64,000 bases of DNA, taken from NCBI GenBank assembly GCA_016742275.1, contig JACVCD010000011.1, forward strand, positions 141,600 through 205,599. Direction: 5' to 3'. This document shows positions 29,502 to 37,993 of the stretch, in pieces. This DNA is from Gemmatimonadaceae bacterium. Lineage in GTDB: Bacteria; Gemmatimonadota; Gemmatimonadetes; Gemmatimonadales; Gemmatimonadaceae. Positions within the stretch are counted from its first letter, which is position 1. Every line of letters begins with the position of its first letter. Below the pieces are notes generated by a model, which was given only the letters and a program-made list of their open reading frames with translations, ran no database searches and had not been told where the DNA came from. The position numbers and the translations under genes were made by a program.

Positions 29502-29530
29502 AACGGGCGACCTTTGACAGGCCGCCCGTT
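29502..29530. terminator. Terminator after tRNA-Asn
   Basis: aacgggcg (29502-29509) pairs with cgcccgtt (29523-29530). On the minus strand, the tRNA direction, the stem is followed by ttgcg, a weak U-tract. It lies 25 nt past the tRNA 3' end. Confidence 0.65.
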
Positions 29531-29554
29531 CGCACAAACTTCAGTTTCCAACAG

Positions 29555-29627
29555 CTCCCGGGGAGGGACTCGAACCCCCGACAGGGTGATTAACAGTCAC
29601 CTGCTCTACCACCTGAGCTACCCGGGA
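29555..29627 (-). tRNA. tRNA-Asn (GTT)
   Basis: 73 nt on the minus strand. The acceptor stem TCCCGGG pairs with CCCGGGA, plus discriminator G. D arm AGCTCAGGTGGTAGAGC, anticodon loop CTGTTAA with anticodon GTT, and T arm GGGGGTTCGAGTCCCTC are all present. CCA is not encoded. A consensus-like promoter lies 49-77 bases upstream. Confidence 0.97.
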
Positions 29628-29675
29628 ATAACCGCCAGCGCCCGCATTCAAGCCCAAAGCGCGCCAGAGCCTCAT

Positions 29676-29704
29676 AGTATCGCCCGGGCGGCCCCCTCAG
29701 TCAA
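29676..29704 (-). promoter_or_regulatory. Sigma-70 type promoter of tRNA-Asn
   Basis: On the minus strand TTGACT (29704-29699) and GATACT (29681-29676) are separated by exactly 17 bases. The predicted start lies about 40 bases before the mature tRNA 5' end. Confidence 0.7.
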
Positions 29705-29710
29705 GCGGTC

Positions 29711-32635
29711 TCAGCGTGCTTTTGCCGTCGTTTCGAGAAGGGGGGCAAGCCACCGTCCCGTATGGCTTTCCGGTACTGCCGCCACCTCCTCCGGGCGCCC
29801 CATCGCCACCACTCGGCCGCCGCCATCACCGCCGTCCGGACCCATGTCCACTAGCCAGTCGGCGAGCTTGATGACATCGAGGTTGTGCTCGATCAGCAGC
29901 AGGGTATGCCCCTGTTCGAGCAACCGGTCGAACACCTGCGCCAGCTTGCGGATGTCTTCGAGATGGAGACCGGTCGTGGGCTCGTCCAGCACATAGAGCT
30001 TCCGCGGACCGTTCGTCTTGGCCGAGGCTTTCACCGCCGTGCCGCGTGGCGCCGCCACACGCCCTGTGCGCGCCGTAAGTGCCAACTCACGCGCAATCTT
30101 GAGACGCTGCGCTTCTCCACCGGACAGTGTGGTAGCCGGCTGACCCAGTCGCAGATAGCCAAGCCCCACTTGCTGCACATGCCACAAGGCCTGCGCGAGT
30201 TTGTCTTCCTTGGGGAAGAACTTGATGGCCTCGTCCACGGTGAGTTCGAGCACATCGGCGATGTTCTTGTTCTTGAAGCGCACTTCGAGCACATCGGGCT
30301 TGAAGCGTTTGCCGCCGCAGGCATCACACGGCACGAATACATCGGCCATGAACACCATCTCGACTTCAATGGCGCCAGCGCCTTCGCAGGTTTCGCAGCG
30401 GCCACCGGCCACATTGAACGAAAAATGCCCGGCGTCGAATCCACGCGTACGTGCCAGCGGCAATTCGCTGAACAACCGTCGCACTTCATCGTACGCCTTC
30501 ACATACGTGACCGGATTGGAGCGAGGCGACTTGCCGATCGGGCTCTGATCCACGAGCACGATGTCATCGATCCACTCCACGCCGCTCAAATGCGTGTACG
30601 CACCGACGGTTTCGCCGAGATGCTCCTTGGCGGAATGCTCGCCATGCAGTGTGGACTCGATGGCGTGATAGAGCACATCGTGCACCAGTGTGCTCTTGCC
30701 CGAGCCGGACACACCGGTCACCACCGTCATCGCGCCCAGCGGGATGCGAATGTCCACGCCATGCACATTGTGCGCGCGTGCACCGCGCAGCTCAAGCCAA
30801 CGTGAACCCAGTGTGCGACGCGAGGCCGGTACATCGATGCCGCGCTCGCCCGTCAGGAATTGCCCGGTAAGCGGACTTTCGGCCACCTGCGACATCGGTC
30901 CGGCAAACACCACCTGCCCACCGTGTTCACCAGCCGCCGGCCCCATCTCCACCATGAAATCGGCAATGCGCATGGCGTCGAGATCGTGCTCCACCATGAT
31001 CACCGTGTTGCCGAGGTCGCGGAGTCGGGTCAGCAGAGAGAGCAGGCGATCGAGGTCGCGCGGATGGAGACCGATGCTGGGTTCGTCGAGCACATAGGTG
31101 GCGTCCACCAGCGCCGCGCCCAACGCATTGGACAGTGTAATACGCTGTGCTTCACCACCGGACAGCGTGCGTGTGGCACGATCCAGCGTGAGGTACGTGA
31201 GTCCCACATCGGCCAGGAAGCGCGTACGTGCGCGCGCTTCGCGCAACACGGTCTCGGCGATCTGTGCCTCGTTGCCGGGCAGTGTGAGCGAGTCGAGCCA
31301 CACGTGCAGATCACGCACGGGCATACCTGATACATCGGCAATCGTGCGACCGTCCACGCGCACCTGCATCGCGTCAGTCTGCAGCTTGCTGCCACCACAG
31401 GTCCGGCAGGGCTGCGCGCTCTGATACTTACGCAGGAAAATGCGGATGTACGCCTTGTAGCGTTTTTCCTCGAGCGCCGTGAGAAACGGATGGATGCCGG
31501 TGTAGCTGCGTGTGCGCGCGTTGAGCAATTGCGCACGTGCATTTTCGGGCAGCTGCGACCAGGGCGCATCGGGGCTCACTCCAATCGCGCGCGCAAACTC
31601 CACCACCGCCCGCCGCTGCTTTTCGTAACGGGGAGCCGTCCACGGATCGATGGCGCCGTCACGCAGCGAACGCTCGTGATTGGGGATGATCAGCGCATCG
31701 TCGTAGTCGAGCGTGGCACCAAACCCGTTGCACGTGGGGCAGGCCCCACGCGGATTGTTGAACGAAAAGAGCTGTGGCGTGGGAGCCGGTGCACGCGTGC
31801 CGTCATTCGGGCATTCGAATCGCTCGGTGAATGCGAGCTGATGCACACGGCCCGTAGATGTCGCAGCTGTGATGGACGCTGGTGTCTCCACCGCATCGGG
31901 AAACAGCAACAGAGCATCACCATCACCTTCGATAAAGGCCGTCTGTACCGCATCGGCCACACGCCCACGCGCCTCGGGATCGACACGCAGACGGTCCACC
32001 ACGATGGCGACGTGCGAAGCCGTAGCGAGGTCCGTGTCCGATTCCTTGAGATCATCGAGGTGCACGATCTCTGGCATGCCGTGTTGTGGATTGCCGATGG
32101 CCAATCGCACAAAGCCGCGCGCGCGCAGATTTTCGGCGATCACGCCATGGGTAACTGCCGCCGAACGCACCAGCGGGCAGGCTACCATGAACCGGGTACC
32201 GGTTGGCAATTCATGCACCACATCGGTCACCGACTGTACGGTGGCCGGTACCAGCTCGCGTCCGCACACCTTGCAGAACGTGTGACCCACACGCGCCCAC
32301 AAGAGACGCAGATAGTCGTAGATCTCGGTCGCGGTGCCAACGGTGGACCGCGATGTGCGGGTGGGATTCTTCTGCTCGATGGCCACCGCAGGCGACAGGC
32401 CCTCCACCGAATCCACCGCCGGCTTCTCCATGCGCTCGAGAAACTGACGGGCGTACGCCGACAGCGACTCCACGTAACGACGCTGGCCTTCCGCGTAGAT
32501 GGTGTCGAATGCCAGCGACGATTTGCCAGAACCCGACACGCCGGTCACCACCGTAATGGCGCGGCGTGGCAGGTCGAGATCGACACCTTTGAGATTGTGC
32601 TGCCGGGCTCCCCGGATGCGAATACGATCCTTCAT
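29711..32635 (-). CDS. uvrA: Excinuclease ABC subunit A (UvrA)
   Basis: A 974-residue DNA-damage recognition ATPase of nucleotide excision repair. It starts at ATG 32635 (MKDRIRIRGARQHNL, typical UvrA start); the frame goes to 32701, giving 22 extra residues without family similarity. Two ABC modules with Walker A GVSGSGKSSL and GVSGSGKSTL, signatures LSGGEAQRI and LSGGEAQRLK, UvrA-specific Cys clusters (FCKVCG, CPTCNGFG, CRTCGG, CETCEGAG, CDACGGKRF) and DEPTTGLH are all present. Divergent from the ABC exporter gene. Confidence 0.98.
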   Translation of the reverse strand: MKDRIRIRGARQHNLKGVDLDLPRRAITVVTGVSGSGKSSLAFDTIYAEGQRRYVESLSAYARQFLERMEKPAVDSVEGLSPAVAIEQKNPTRTSRSTVGTATEIYDYLRLLWARVGHTFCKVCGRELVPATVQSVTDVVHELPTGTRFMVACPLVRSAAVTHGVIAENLRARGFVRLAIGNPQHGMPEIVHLDDLKESDTDLATASHVAIVVDRLRVDPEARGRVADAVQTAFIEGDGDALLLFPDAVETPASITAATSTGRVHQLAFTERFECPNDGTRAPAPTPQLFSFNNPRGACPTCNGFGATLDYDDALIIPNHERSLRDGAIDPWTAPRYEKQRRAVVEFARAIGVSPDAPWSQLPENARAQLLNARTRSYTGIHPFLTALEEKRYKAYIRIFLRKYQSAQPCRTCGGSKLQTDAMQVRVDGRTIADVSGMPVRDLHVWLDSLTLPGNEAQIAETVLREARARTRFLADVGLTYLTLDRATRTLSGGEAQRITLSNALGAALVDATYVLDEPSIGLHPRDLDRLLSLLTRLRDLGNTVIMVEHDLDAMRIADFMVEMGPAAGEHGGQVVFAGPMSQVAESPLTGQFLTGERGIDVPASRRTLGSRWLELRGARAHNVHGVDIRIPLGAMTVVTGVSGSGKSTLVHDVLYHAIESTLHGEHSAKEHLGETVGAYTHLSGVEWIDDIVLVDQSPIGKSPRSNPVTYVKAYDEVRRLFSELPLARTRGFDAGHFSFNVAGGRCETCEGAGAIEVEMVFMADVFVPCDACGGKRFKPDVLEVRFKNKNIADVLELTVDEAIKFFPKEDKLAQALWHVQQVGLGYLRLGQPATTLSGGEAQRLKIARELALTARTGRVAAPRGTAVKASAKTNGPRKLYVLDEPTTGLHLEDIRKLAQVFDRLLEQGHTLLLIEHNLDVIKLADWLVDMGPDGGDGGGRVVAMGRPEEVAAVPESHTGRWLAPLLETTAKAR

Positions 32636-32741
32636 CACCTCAAAACTATTCCGGGGTGCAAACAGATCCCGACTTCGGATTCTGACCTCAGATCCAGCCA
32701 TTAGGATCTCACCAATGTCACGCGGCTAGATTTCAGCCACG

Positions 32742-34751
32742 ATGGCTCCATTTGCCGCCGGTTCCGCACCCGCTGCTACGGCAGACGACGATTCGCTAGG
32801 CAAGGCCTACGACGCCCGCCTCGTACGTCGTTTGCTGGCGTATGTGCGTCCCTATCGGCGTTCGGTCGGCACCGCCTTGCTGTGCATCGCTGTTGCTTCA
32901 GCCAGTCAACTGGTCGGACCACTGCTGACGCGCTGGGTGATCGATGTTGCATTCCCGGCTCGCAATGCACAGCTGGTCGTTCAGGTGGCGTTCGCCTTCG
33001 TGGCCGTTCTGCTGGTGCAGTTTGGCGCGACCTATGTTGAAACGGTGGTGACATCACGGATCGGCCAGCAGGTCATGCGTGATTTGCGCCGCGATGTCTT
33101 TGCACATCTGCAGCGACTGCCGATCTCCTGGTTTGATCGCAACCCGGTGGGACGTCTGGTTACGCGGGTTACGAGTGATGTGGAAGCACTCAACGAATTG
33201 TTCACCGCCGGCGTGGTGGCCGGACTCGGCGATCTCTTCACGCTGTTTGCGATTGGCGTGGCCATGCTGATTGTGGACTGGCCATTGGCGCTCGCTGCGT
33301 TTGTTGTCATACCGCTGGTACTGTGGGTTTCGCGGCAATTCCGGTCGCGCGTGCGCACTTCGTATCGTGATATCCGGACACGCCTGGCGCGCGTGAATGC
33401 GTTTCTTGGTGAGCGTCTGGCCGGTGTGCGCCTGGTGCAGTTGTTCGGTCGTGAGCGGAGCGAGCGTCAGCGATTCCAGGAGCTCAATGACGCACATCTC
33501 GATGCCCATCTGGCGTCGATTACCGTGTATGCGCTGTACTTCCCGGCCATCGAGTTTCTCACGACGCTGGCATTGGCCAGTCTGCTCGTAACGGCAGGAT
33601 TTCAGATTGGAGATCCCGCGTTATCGGTGGGCACTGTCGCGGCGTTTCTGCAATTGGTGCGCCGGTTCTTTCAGCCGCTGCAGGATCTCTCCGAGAAATA
33701 CAACATTCTGCAGGCAGCCATGGCGGCGGCCGAACGACTGTTCGCGCTCCTCGATACACCGGCAGCACCCGGCGTCAGCACATTAATTGCAACTACCGCA
33801 ACCGCGTCACACGAAGCGCAGATCGCCACACTGAGGCAGCAAGGAATCACTGTCACCTTCGATGATGTGTGGTTCGCCTACGAGGCCGGTGGCATCAGCG
33901 AGGATCGCACGATTCGCGATCGCATGGTGACTCCAGTTGCCCATCCGAACGCTGCGACGGCTTGGGTGCTGCGGGGCGTGAGCTTCACAGCGAGTCCCGG
34001 ACGTTCGCTGGCGCTTGTCGGACATACCGGGGCAGGGAAGACCACCATCGTCAACCTGCTGCTCCGGTTCTACGAGCCACAGCGTGGCCGCATCCTGATC
34101 AATGGCACGGACATTCGCGAACTGCCGGTGCAGGTTGTGCGGGCCGTGGTCGGCTATGTCCAACAGGACATCTTCCTCTTTGCTGGTGACATAGCGGCCA
34201 ATGTGCGACTGTCCGGCCAGGCAACGGACGCGGCGCTCGAACAGGCCGCGCAGCGGGTGGGGGCGGATCGTGTGATCGACCGATTGCCCGGTCGATGGCA
34301 GCATGTGCTCGGGGAGCGTGGCGGCGGCGTAAGCGTCGGGGAGCGTCAATTGCTCGCTTTCGCACGCGCTATTGCGGCTGATCCCGCCGTGCTCGTGTTG
34401 GACGAGGCCACCAGCGCCGTGGACTCGGCCATTGAATCACAGATCCAGCGGGCGCTCGATACGCTCATGGAAGGCCGAACTACCATCGCCATTGCACATC
34501 GCCTGAGCACCATCGTTGGCGCGGATGAGATCCTCGTCCTCCATCATGGTGAAGTCATGGAGCGAGGCGGACACCGGGAACTGCTCGAGCGCAAGGGGCT
34601 CTACGAGCGATTGTATCGTCTGCAAGTCGGGGCGATACCGGAGTCCGACAGCGCCATTGGCGGCACTGTGCACGCTGTTGGACAACCAAAGTCCACTCCA
34701 GAGGACGGGAATCGCGTGCCACGCTTGCCAAGCGACGCGACGCCCGGGTAG
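32742..34751 (+). CDS. ABC exporter, fused membrane and ATPase domains
   Basis: A 669-residue type IV (MsbA/LmrA-like) half-transporter. About 30-330 holds six membrane helices and the coupling-helix region (PISWFDRNPVGRLVTRVTSD); about 400-630 is the nucleotide-binding domain, with Walker A GHTGAGKTT, signature VSVGERQ (variant of LSGGQ), Walker B VLVLDEATSAVDS and the H-loop IAIAHRLST. A 60-residue insertion before Walker A (about 345-405) and a 50-residue tail are extra. The export substrate is unknown. It heads a plus-strand run with the PP2C and thioredoxin-like genes. Confidence 0.94.
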   Translation: MAPFAAGSAPAATADDDSLGKAYDARLVRRLLAYVRPYRRSVGTALLCIAVASASQLVGPLLTRWVIDVAFPARNAQLVVQVAFAFVAVLLVQFGATYVETVVTSRIGQQVMRDLRRDVFAHLQRLPISWFDRNPVGRLVTRVTSDVEALNELFTAGVVAGLGDLFTLFAIGVAMLIVDWPLALAAFVVIPLVLWVSRQFRSRVRTSYRDIRTRLARVNAFLGERLAGVRLVQLFGRERSERQRFQELNDAHLDAHLASITVYALYFPAIEFLTTLALASLLVTAGFQIGDPALSVGTVAAFLQLVRRFFQPLQDLSEKYNILQAAMAAAERLFALLDTPAAPGVSTLIATTATASHEAQIATLRQQGITVTFDDVWFAYEAGGISEDRTIRDRMVTPVAHPNAATAWVLRGVSFTASPGRSLALVGHTGAGKTTIVNLLLRFYEPQRGRILINGTDIRELPVQVVRAVVGYVQQDIFLFAGDIAANVRLSGQATDAALEQAAQRVGADRVIDRLPGRWQHVLGERGGGVSVGERQLLAFARAIAADPAVLVLDEATSAVDSAIESQIQRALDTLMEGRTTIAIAHRLSTIVGADEILVLHHGEVMERGGHRELLERKGLYERLYRLQVGAIPESDSAIGGTVHAVGQPKSTPEDGNRVPRLPSDATPG

Positions 34752-34769
34752 CTTCGCACGTTACGTTTT

Positions 34770-35594
34770 GTGTTCCCTGCGTTACTTCCTGAGACGAGCC
34801 ACCCCACCCACGTGCAGCTTTCTGTCGCCGCCGGCACGGATGTCGGACGCATACGGGCAGGCAACGAAGACAGCCTATACGCCGATGCGGATCAGGAGCG
34901 TGGGCTCTTTATCGTCGCTGATGGTATGGGCGGGCATGCGGCCGGTGAGGTCGCCAGTGAAATGGCCGTGCAGATCGTGTCGAAGGAGCTGACCGATCTC
35001 CGGGACCTCACCCGTCAGGATACGGGCTCCCGGATGGCAACGGCGCTCAAGGAGGCCAATCGGGCCATCTACGAGCGCACCATCCAGGAAGCAGACAAGC
35101 AGGGCATGGGGACCACAGCGTCCTGCCTGATGATGGGCTACGGCCGGTACATCATTGGCCACATCGGTGATTCGCGTGTGTACCTGCTGCGCGACGGTGT
35201 CTTCCGCCAGATCACCAAAGACCACTCCTACGTGCAGGAGCAGGTCGACGCCGGCTTCCTCACACCCGAGCAGGCGCGTTACCACCCCTACAGCAACGTG
35301 ATCACACGCTGTGTGGGGGCCAATGCCGCGGTCGAGGCTGATGTGCTCACGGGCGATCTGCAGGCTGGCGACGTTTACCTTGTGGCCTCTGACGGCCTCA
35401 CGGGTATGGTCGAAGACCCGCAGCTCAAGAAGATTCTCGAGACGCGCCAGACACCGGGACGCATGGTCGATGCGATGATCACCGAAGCCAATCGGCGCGG
35501 TGGGCTCGACAACATCACGGCCATCGTCGTGCAGGTCATCAAGGTGACGGGCGTCGCGACTGGCGAGATGGCAGCCGTCGGGCCGTTGGCCTGA
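34770..35594 (+). CDS. PP2C-family Ser/Thr phosphatase (Stp/PrpC type)
   Basis: A 274-residue cytosolic metal-dependent phosphatase that reverses Hanks-type kinase phosphorylation. Motifs: GRIRAGNEDSLY, VADGMGGHAAGE, GDSRVYLLRDG, KDHSYVQEQVDAG, SDGLTGMVED and GGLDNITAIVV, with all metal-binding Asp residues kept. The start at GTG 34770 is uncertain; GTG 34812 (VQLSVAAGTDVG) would fit the usual N-terminus better. No Ser/Thr kinase is in the window. Confidence 0.94.
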   Translation: MFPALLPETSHPTHVQLSVAAGTDVGRIRAGNEDSLYADADQERGLFIVADGMGGHAAGEVASEMAVQIVSKELTDLRDLTRQDTGSRMATALKEANRAIYERTIQEADKQGMGTTASCLMMGYGRYIIGHIGDSRVYLLRDGVFRQITKDHSYVQEQVDAGFLTPEQARYHPYSNVITRCVGANAAVEADVLTGDLQAGDVYLVASDGLTGMVEDPQLKKILETRQTPGRMVDAMITEANRRGGLDNITAIVVQVIKVTGVATGEMAAVGPLA

Positions 35595-35630
35595 TTCTTT
35601 CGCCATTCGGCGTCATCAGGCCACAGATCC

Positions 35631-35840
35631 ATGAGTAGTGAATCCAGCGATTCGGTCGGCACGGTAGCCGAGCTGTATCTGGGCAACTTGCTCTATGCCA
35701 TCGAGCGGTGTGCACTCTCGCTCGAACAGGAAGACAAGCCGCTCGACGCGGCGTTCTATCGCGGCATTGGTCGTAAGCTGGCTGACGCGCATGGGGCGCA
35801 GCGTCAGCCGTCTACGCCTCCAAAGGCACCCACTCCCTGA
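35631..35840 (+). CDS. Small hypothetical protein, 69 residues
   Basis: A short ORF fitting the gap between the phosphatase and thioredoxin-like genes. It has an acidic N-terminus, a helical middle (VAELYLGNLLYAIERCALSLEQ) and a Pro-rich end. I do not recognise a family. Reasons to accept it: it fills an otherwise 260-bp gap in a collinear run and has normal codon use. It could be spurious. Confidence 0.5.
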   Translation: MSSESSDSVGTVAELYLGNLLYAIERCALSLEQEDKPLDAAFYRGIGRKLADAHGAQRQPSTPPKAPTP

Positions 35841-35857
35841 CACTGGTCGGAGATTCC

Positions 35858-36535
35858 ATGCGTACGTCGCGTCGTTTGCAGGTGCAGGGACTCGTCGTGG
35901 CCAGTGCATTGCTGCTGGCTGGAGCTACTGCCAAGGCAGACTGCGTGAGCGGAACGCCCGCCAGGAAGCAGCAGGCGGCCGACAGTTCGCTGAGTGTGCT
36001 GTACGAATCGGGGCAGCGCTTTCCTGACTTCCTGGCCAACGCCAAGGCGCGCCGCGAAGGCTGGCTGGGACTGGCGGACAGCGCGCGCATCAGCGAGACG
36101 CTGTTGGCACGTGCACGTCAGGTTGGTGGCTCCTGGCGATTCCTGGTCGTCGCGATCGACGCCTGCGGTGACTCGATGAATTCGGTGCCGTATCTCGCTC
36201 TGCTGGCGAGCTCGGTGCCGGGACTCGATCTCCGCATCGTGCTGCCCACTGAAGGACGCCCTGTGCAGCAGGCCCATTTGTCGCTCGATGGTCGTTCGGC
36301 TACGCCCACCATCGTGTTGCTCGATGACAAGGGGGCGGATCGTGGTTGCATCGTGGAATTGCCACGTCCCATTCGCGAATGGGCGCACGGTTTGCGCGGC
36401 AAGGTGAGCACCGATTCACTGCGCTCGGGCATTCGCACGTTCTATGCGGCCAATCGTGGTGAAGCCATGGTCACCGAAGCCATCGAAATGCTCGAAGCCG
36501 CCAAGAGCGGCTCGCGGCACTGCTTCACCGGCTGA
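35858..36535 (+). CDS. Exported thioredoxin-fold protein
   Basis: A 225-residue protein with a signal peptide (VQGLVVASALLLAGATAKA). The remaining part has a thioredoxin-like layout: WRFLVVAIDACGDSMNSVPYL in place of the W-C-x-x-C helix, with only one Cys (ACGDS), then the cis-Pro region RSATPTIVLLDD. With one Cys it cannot be an ordinary disulfide oxidoreductase. The family is close to 'Thioredoxin_9'-type proteins that have similar N-C-spacing. Its substrate is unknown. Confidence 0.8.
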   Translation: MRTSRRLQVQGLVVASALLLAGATAKADCVSGTPARKQQAADSSLSVLYESGQRFPDFLANAKARREGWLGLADSARISETLLARARQVGGSWRFLVVAIDACGDSMNSVPYLALLASSVPGLDLRIVLPTEGRPVQQAHLSLDGRSATPTIVLLDDKGADRGCIVELPRPIREWAHGLRGKVSTDSLRSGIRTFYAANRGEAMVTEAIEMLEAAKSGSRHCFTG

Positions 36536-36560
36536 TCAATTGACCAACGCCTGACCAACA

Positions 36561-36585
36561 CGCGCCCTCAGCTCAAGAGGGCGCG
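36561..36585. terminator. Hairpin at convergent gene ends
   Basis: cgcgccctc (36561-36569) pairs perfectly with gagggcgcg (36577-36585), loop agctcaa. It lies 26 nt after the thioredoxin-like stop and includes the HD gene stop codon (36568-36570). No U-tract follows on either strand. Confidence 0.55.
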
Positions 36586-37848
36586 CCCCTCGTCGAGACG
36601 GCTTTGAATCGTATCGGCGTCCAGGCGAAGTGCCCGCAACACGGCATCGGCAGGAACTGACGCACGGTCGGCAGTGAAGACGCGCAATCTGCGGGCGCTG
36701 CGATAGAGCTCGTCCGACAGGCGTGGCAGATTGAGGGCGCCTTCAAAGCCACTGGCCGTGAGCTGCTCCACCCGCCCATCACGCCGCAGCATGGGGATAT
36801 CCACGCCCAGCATCTGCGTCTTGGCCGGATAGTCCAGCAGCACCGCTCCCATGGGGAGACGAAGCTCGGCCGCCAGGGCGTTCTCGACACGACGGGTGAG
36901 CGCGTAGTCCGAGGCGATCCATTCGCCCACGTCTTCACCCAGGGTGGCTGCCGGGCATTCGTACGCGCGCTTGTGGAGCCGGCGAACCCGGAGCGAGTCC
37001 AGCAACCCTCGTGCTTCCGGTACCAGCTTCGGTGTGTCGAGGTGCACGAGCAGCCCCTCGTCGGTGAATCGCGCCACTTTGTCCGCCGCCACCGCATCCG
37101 TGTCGAGGGCAACGGCTACCAAACGCTTGTACATGGCCGTTGCGCTTCGTACTGCGTGGTGCCAGTACACGTTGCGGTACATCTGGTACTTGGCGAAGAG
37201 TAGCGACTCGAGTGCCGACAGCCCCTTTTCGTGTACGCCTACCGCGTTTTGTCCCTCAGGTAGAGTGACAAGAACCAGCGAATTGAGCAGACGGTCCACA
37301 TCAATTTCGCCATAGGGCACGCCGCACATGGTCGCGTCGCGCTTGAGATACTCGATTTTGTCGAGATCAATCGACCCTGAGATCAACCCCTGCAATGGGT
37401 GGGTACTATGGCCACTGATGAGGGAAAAGATTTCTTCGGGTGCGGAATCGCCGAGTACCGTGCGAAGGACACGTCCCACATCCCCCTCGGTGATGAGCGG
37501 ACGGGCGACCTCCTCATGATGGGTCACGCCGATCTCTTCGAGCGCGTGCGAGAAGGGATAGTGGCCAACGTCGTGCAACAACGCCGCTGCGCGTACGACT
37601 TGTTGATCTCTCAGTGAGATATCCGAAAGCACGCCACGTTCGTCGAGGAGACGAAGGGCGAGTCCGGCCAGATGCCATGCACCAAGTGCGTGCTCGAAGC
37701 GGGAATGCGTCGCGCCGGGGTATACCAGAAAGGCCAATCCGAGCTGCCGGACATATCGCAGCCGCTGCACCACGGGCGTCTCGAGCAGGGACAAGGCGAG
37801 TCCATCGAGGCGGATGTTGTTCCAGAGCGGGTCGCGAAGGATTTCCAT
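36568..37848 (-). CDS. HD-domain phosphohydrolase (dNTPase/SAMHD1-like)
   Basis: A 426-residue cytosolic hydrolase. It starts MEILRDPLWNNIRLD, has VVQRLRYVRQLGLAFLVYPGATHSRFEHALG, then the metal-binding H..HD in RAAALLHDVGHYPFSHALEE and the distal Asp in SGSIDLDKIEYLKRD. This is the pattern of YwfO/SAMHD1-like dNTP triphosphohydrolases and related HD proteins. Substrate preference cannot be read. It is divergent from the outer-membrane receptor gene across 145 bp. Confidence 0.92.
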   Translation of the reverse strand: MEILRDPLWNNIRLDGLALSLLETPVVQRLRYVRQLGLAFLVYPGATHSRFEHALGAWHLAGLALRLLDERGVLSDISLRDQQVVRAAALLHDVGHYPFSHALEEIGVTHHEEVARPLITEGDVGRVLRTVLGDSAPEEIFSLISGHSTHPLQGLISGSIDLDKIEYLKRDATMCGVPYGEIDVDRLLNSLVLVTLPEGQNAVGVHEKGLSALESLLFAKYQMYRNVYWHHAVRSATAMYKRLVAVALDTDAVAADKVARFTDEGLLVHLDTPKLVPEARGLLDSLRVRRLHKRAYECPAATLGEDVGEWIASDYALTRRVENALAAELRLPMGAVLLDYPAKTQMLGVDIPMLRRDGRVEQLTASGFEGALNLPRLSDELYRSARRLRVFTADRASVPADAVLRALRLDADTIQSRLDEGRALLS

Positions 37849-37993
37849 TTGTCGAAACTGTCGGCAGGGCGTCAGCGAAGCATCAGCACGAGTGTATGCC
37901 TATGGGGCACACGGGATTCCACACAAGAATATCCGTGCTTTGCCTCTTAACGAAACGCCTTTCGTATGCGTCTTATGCGTCGTGACTACTCAT

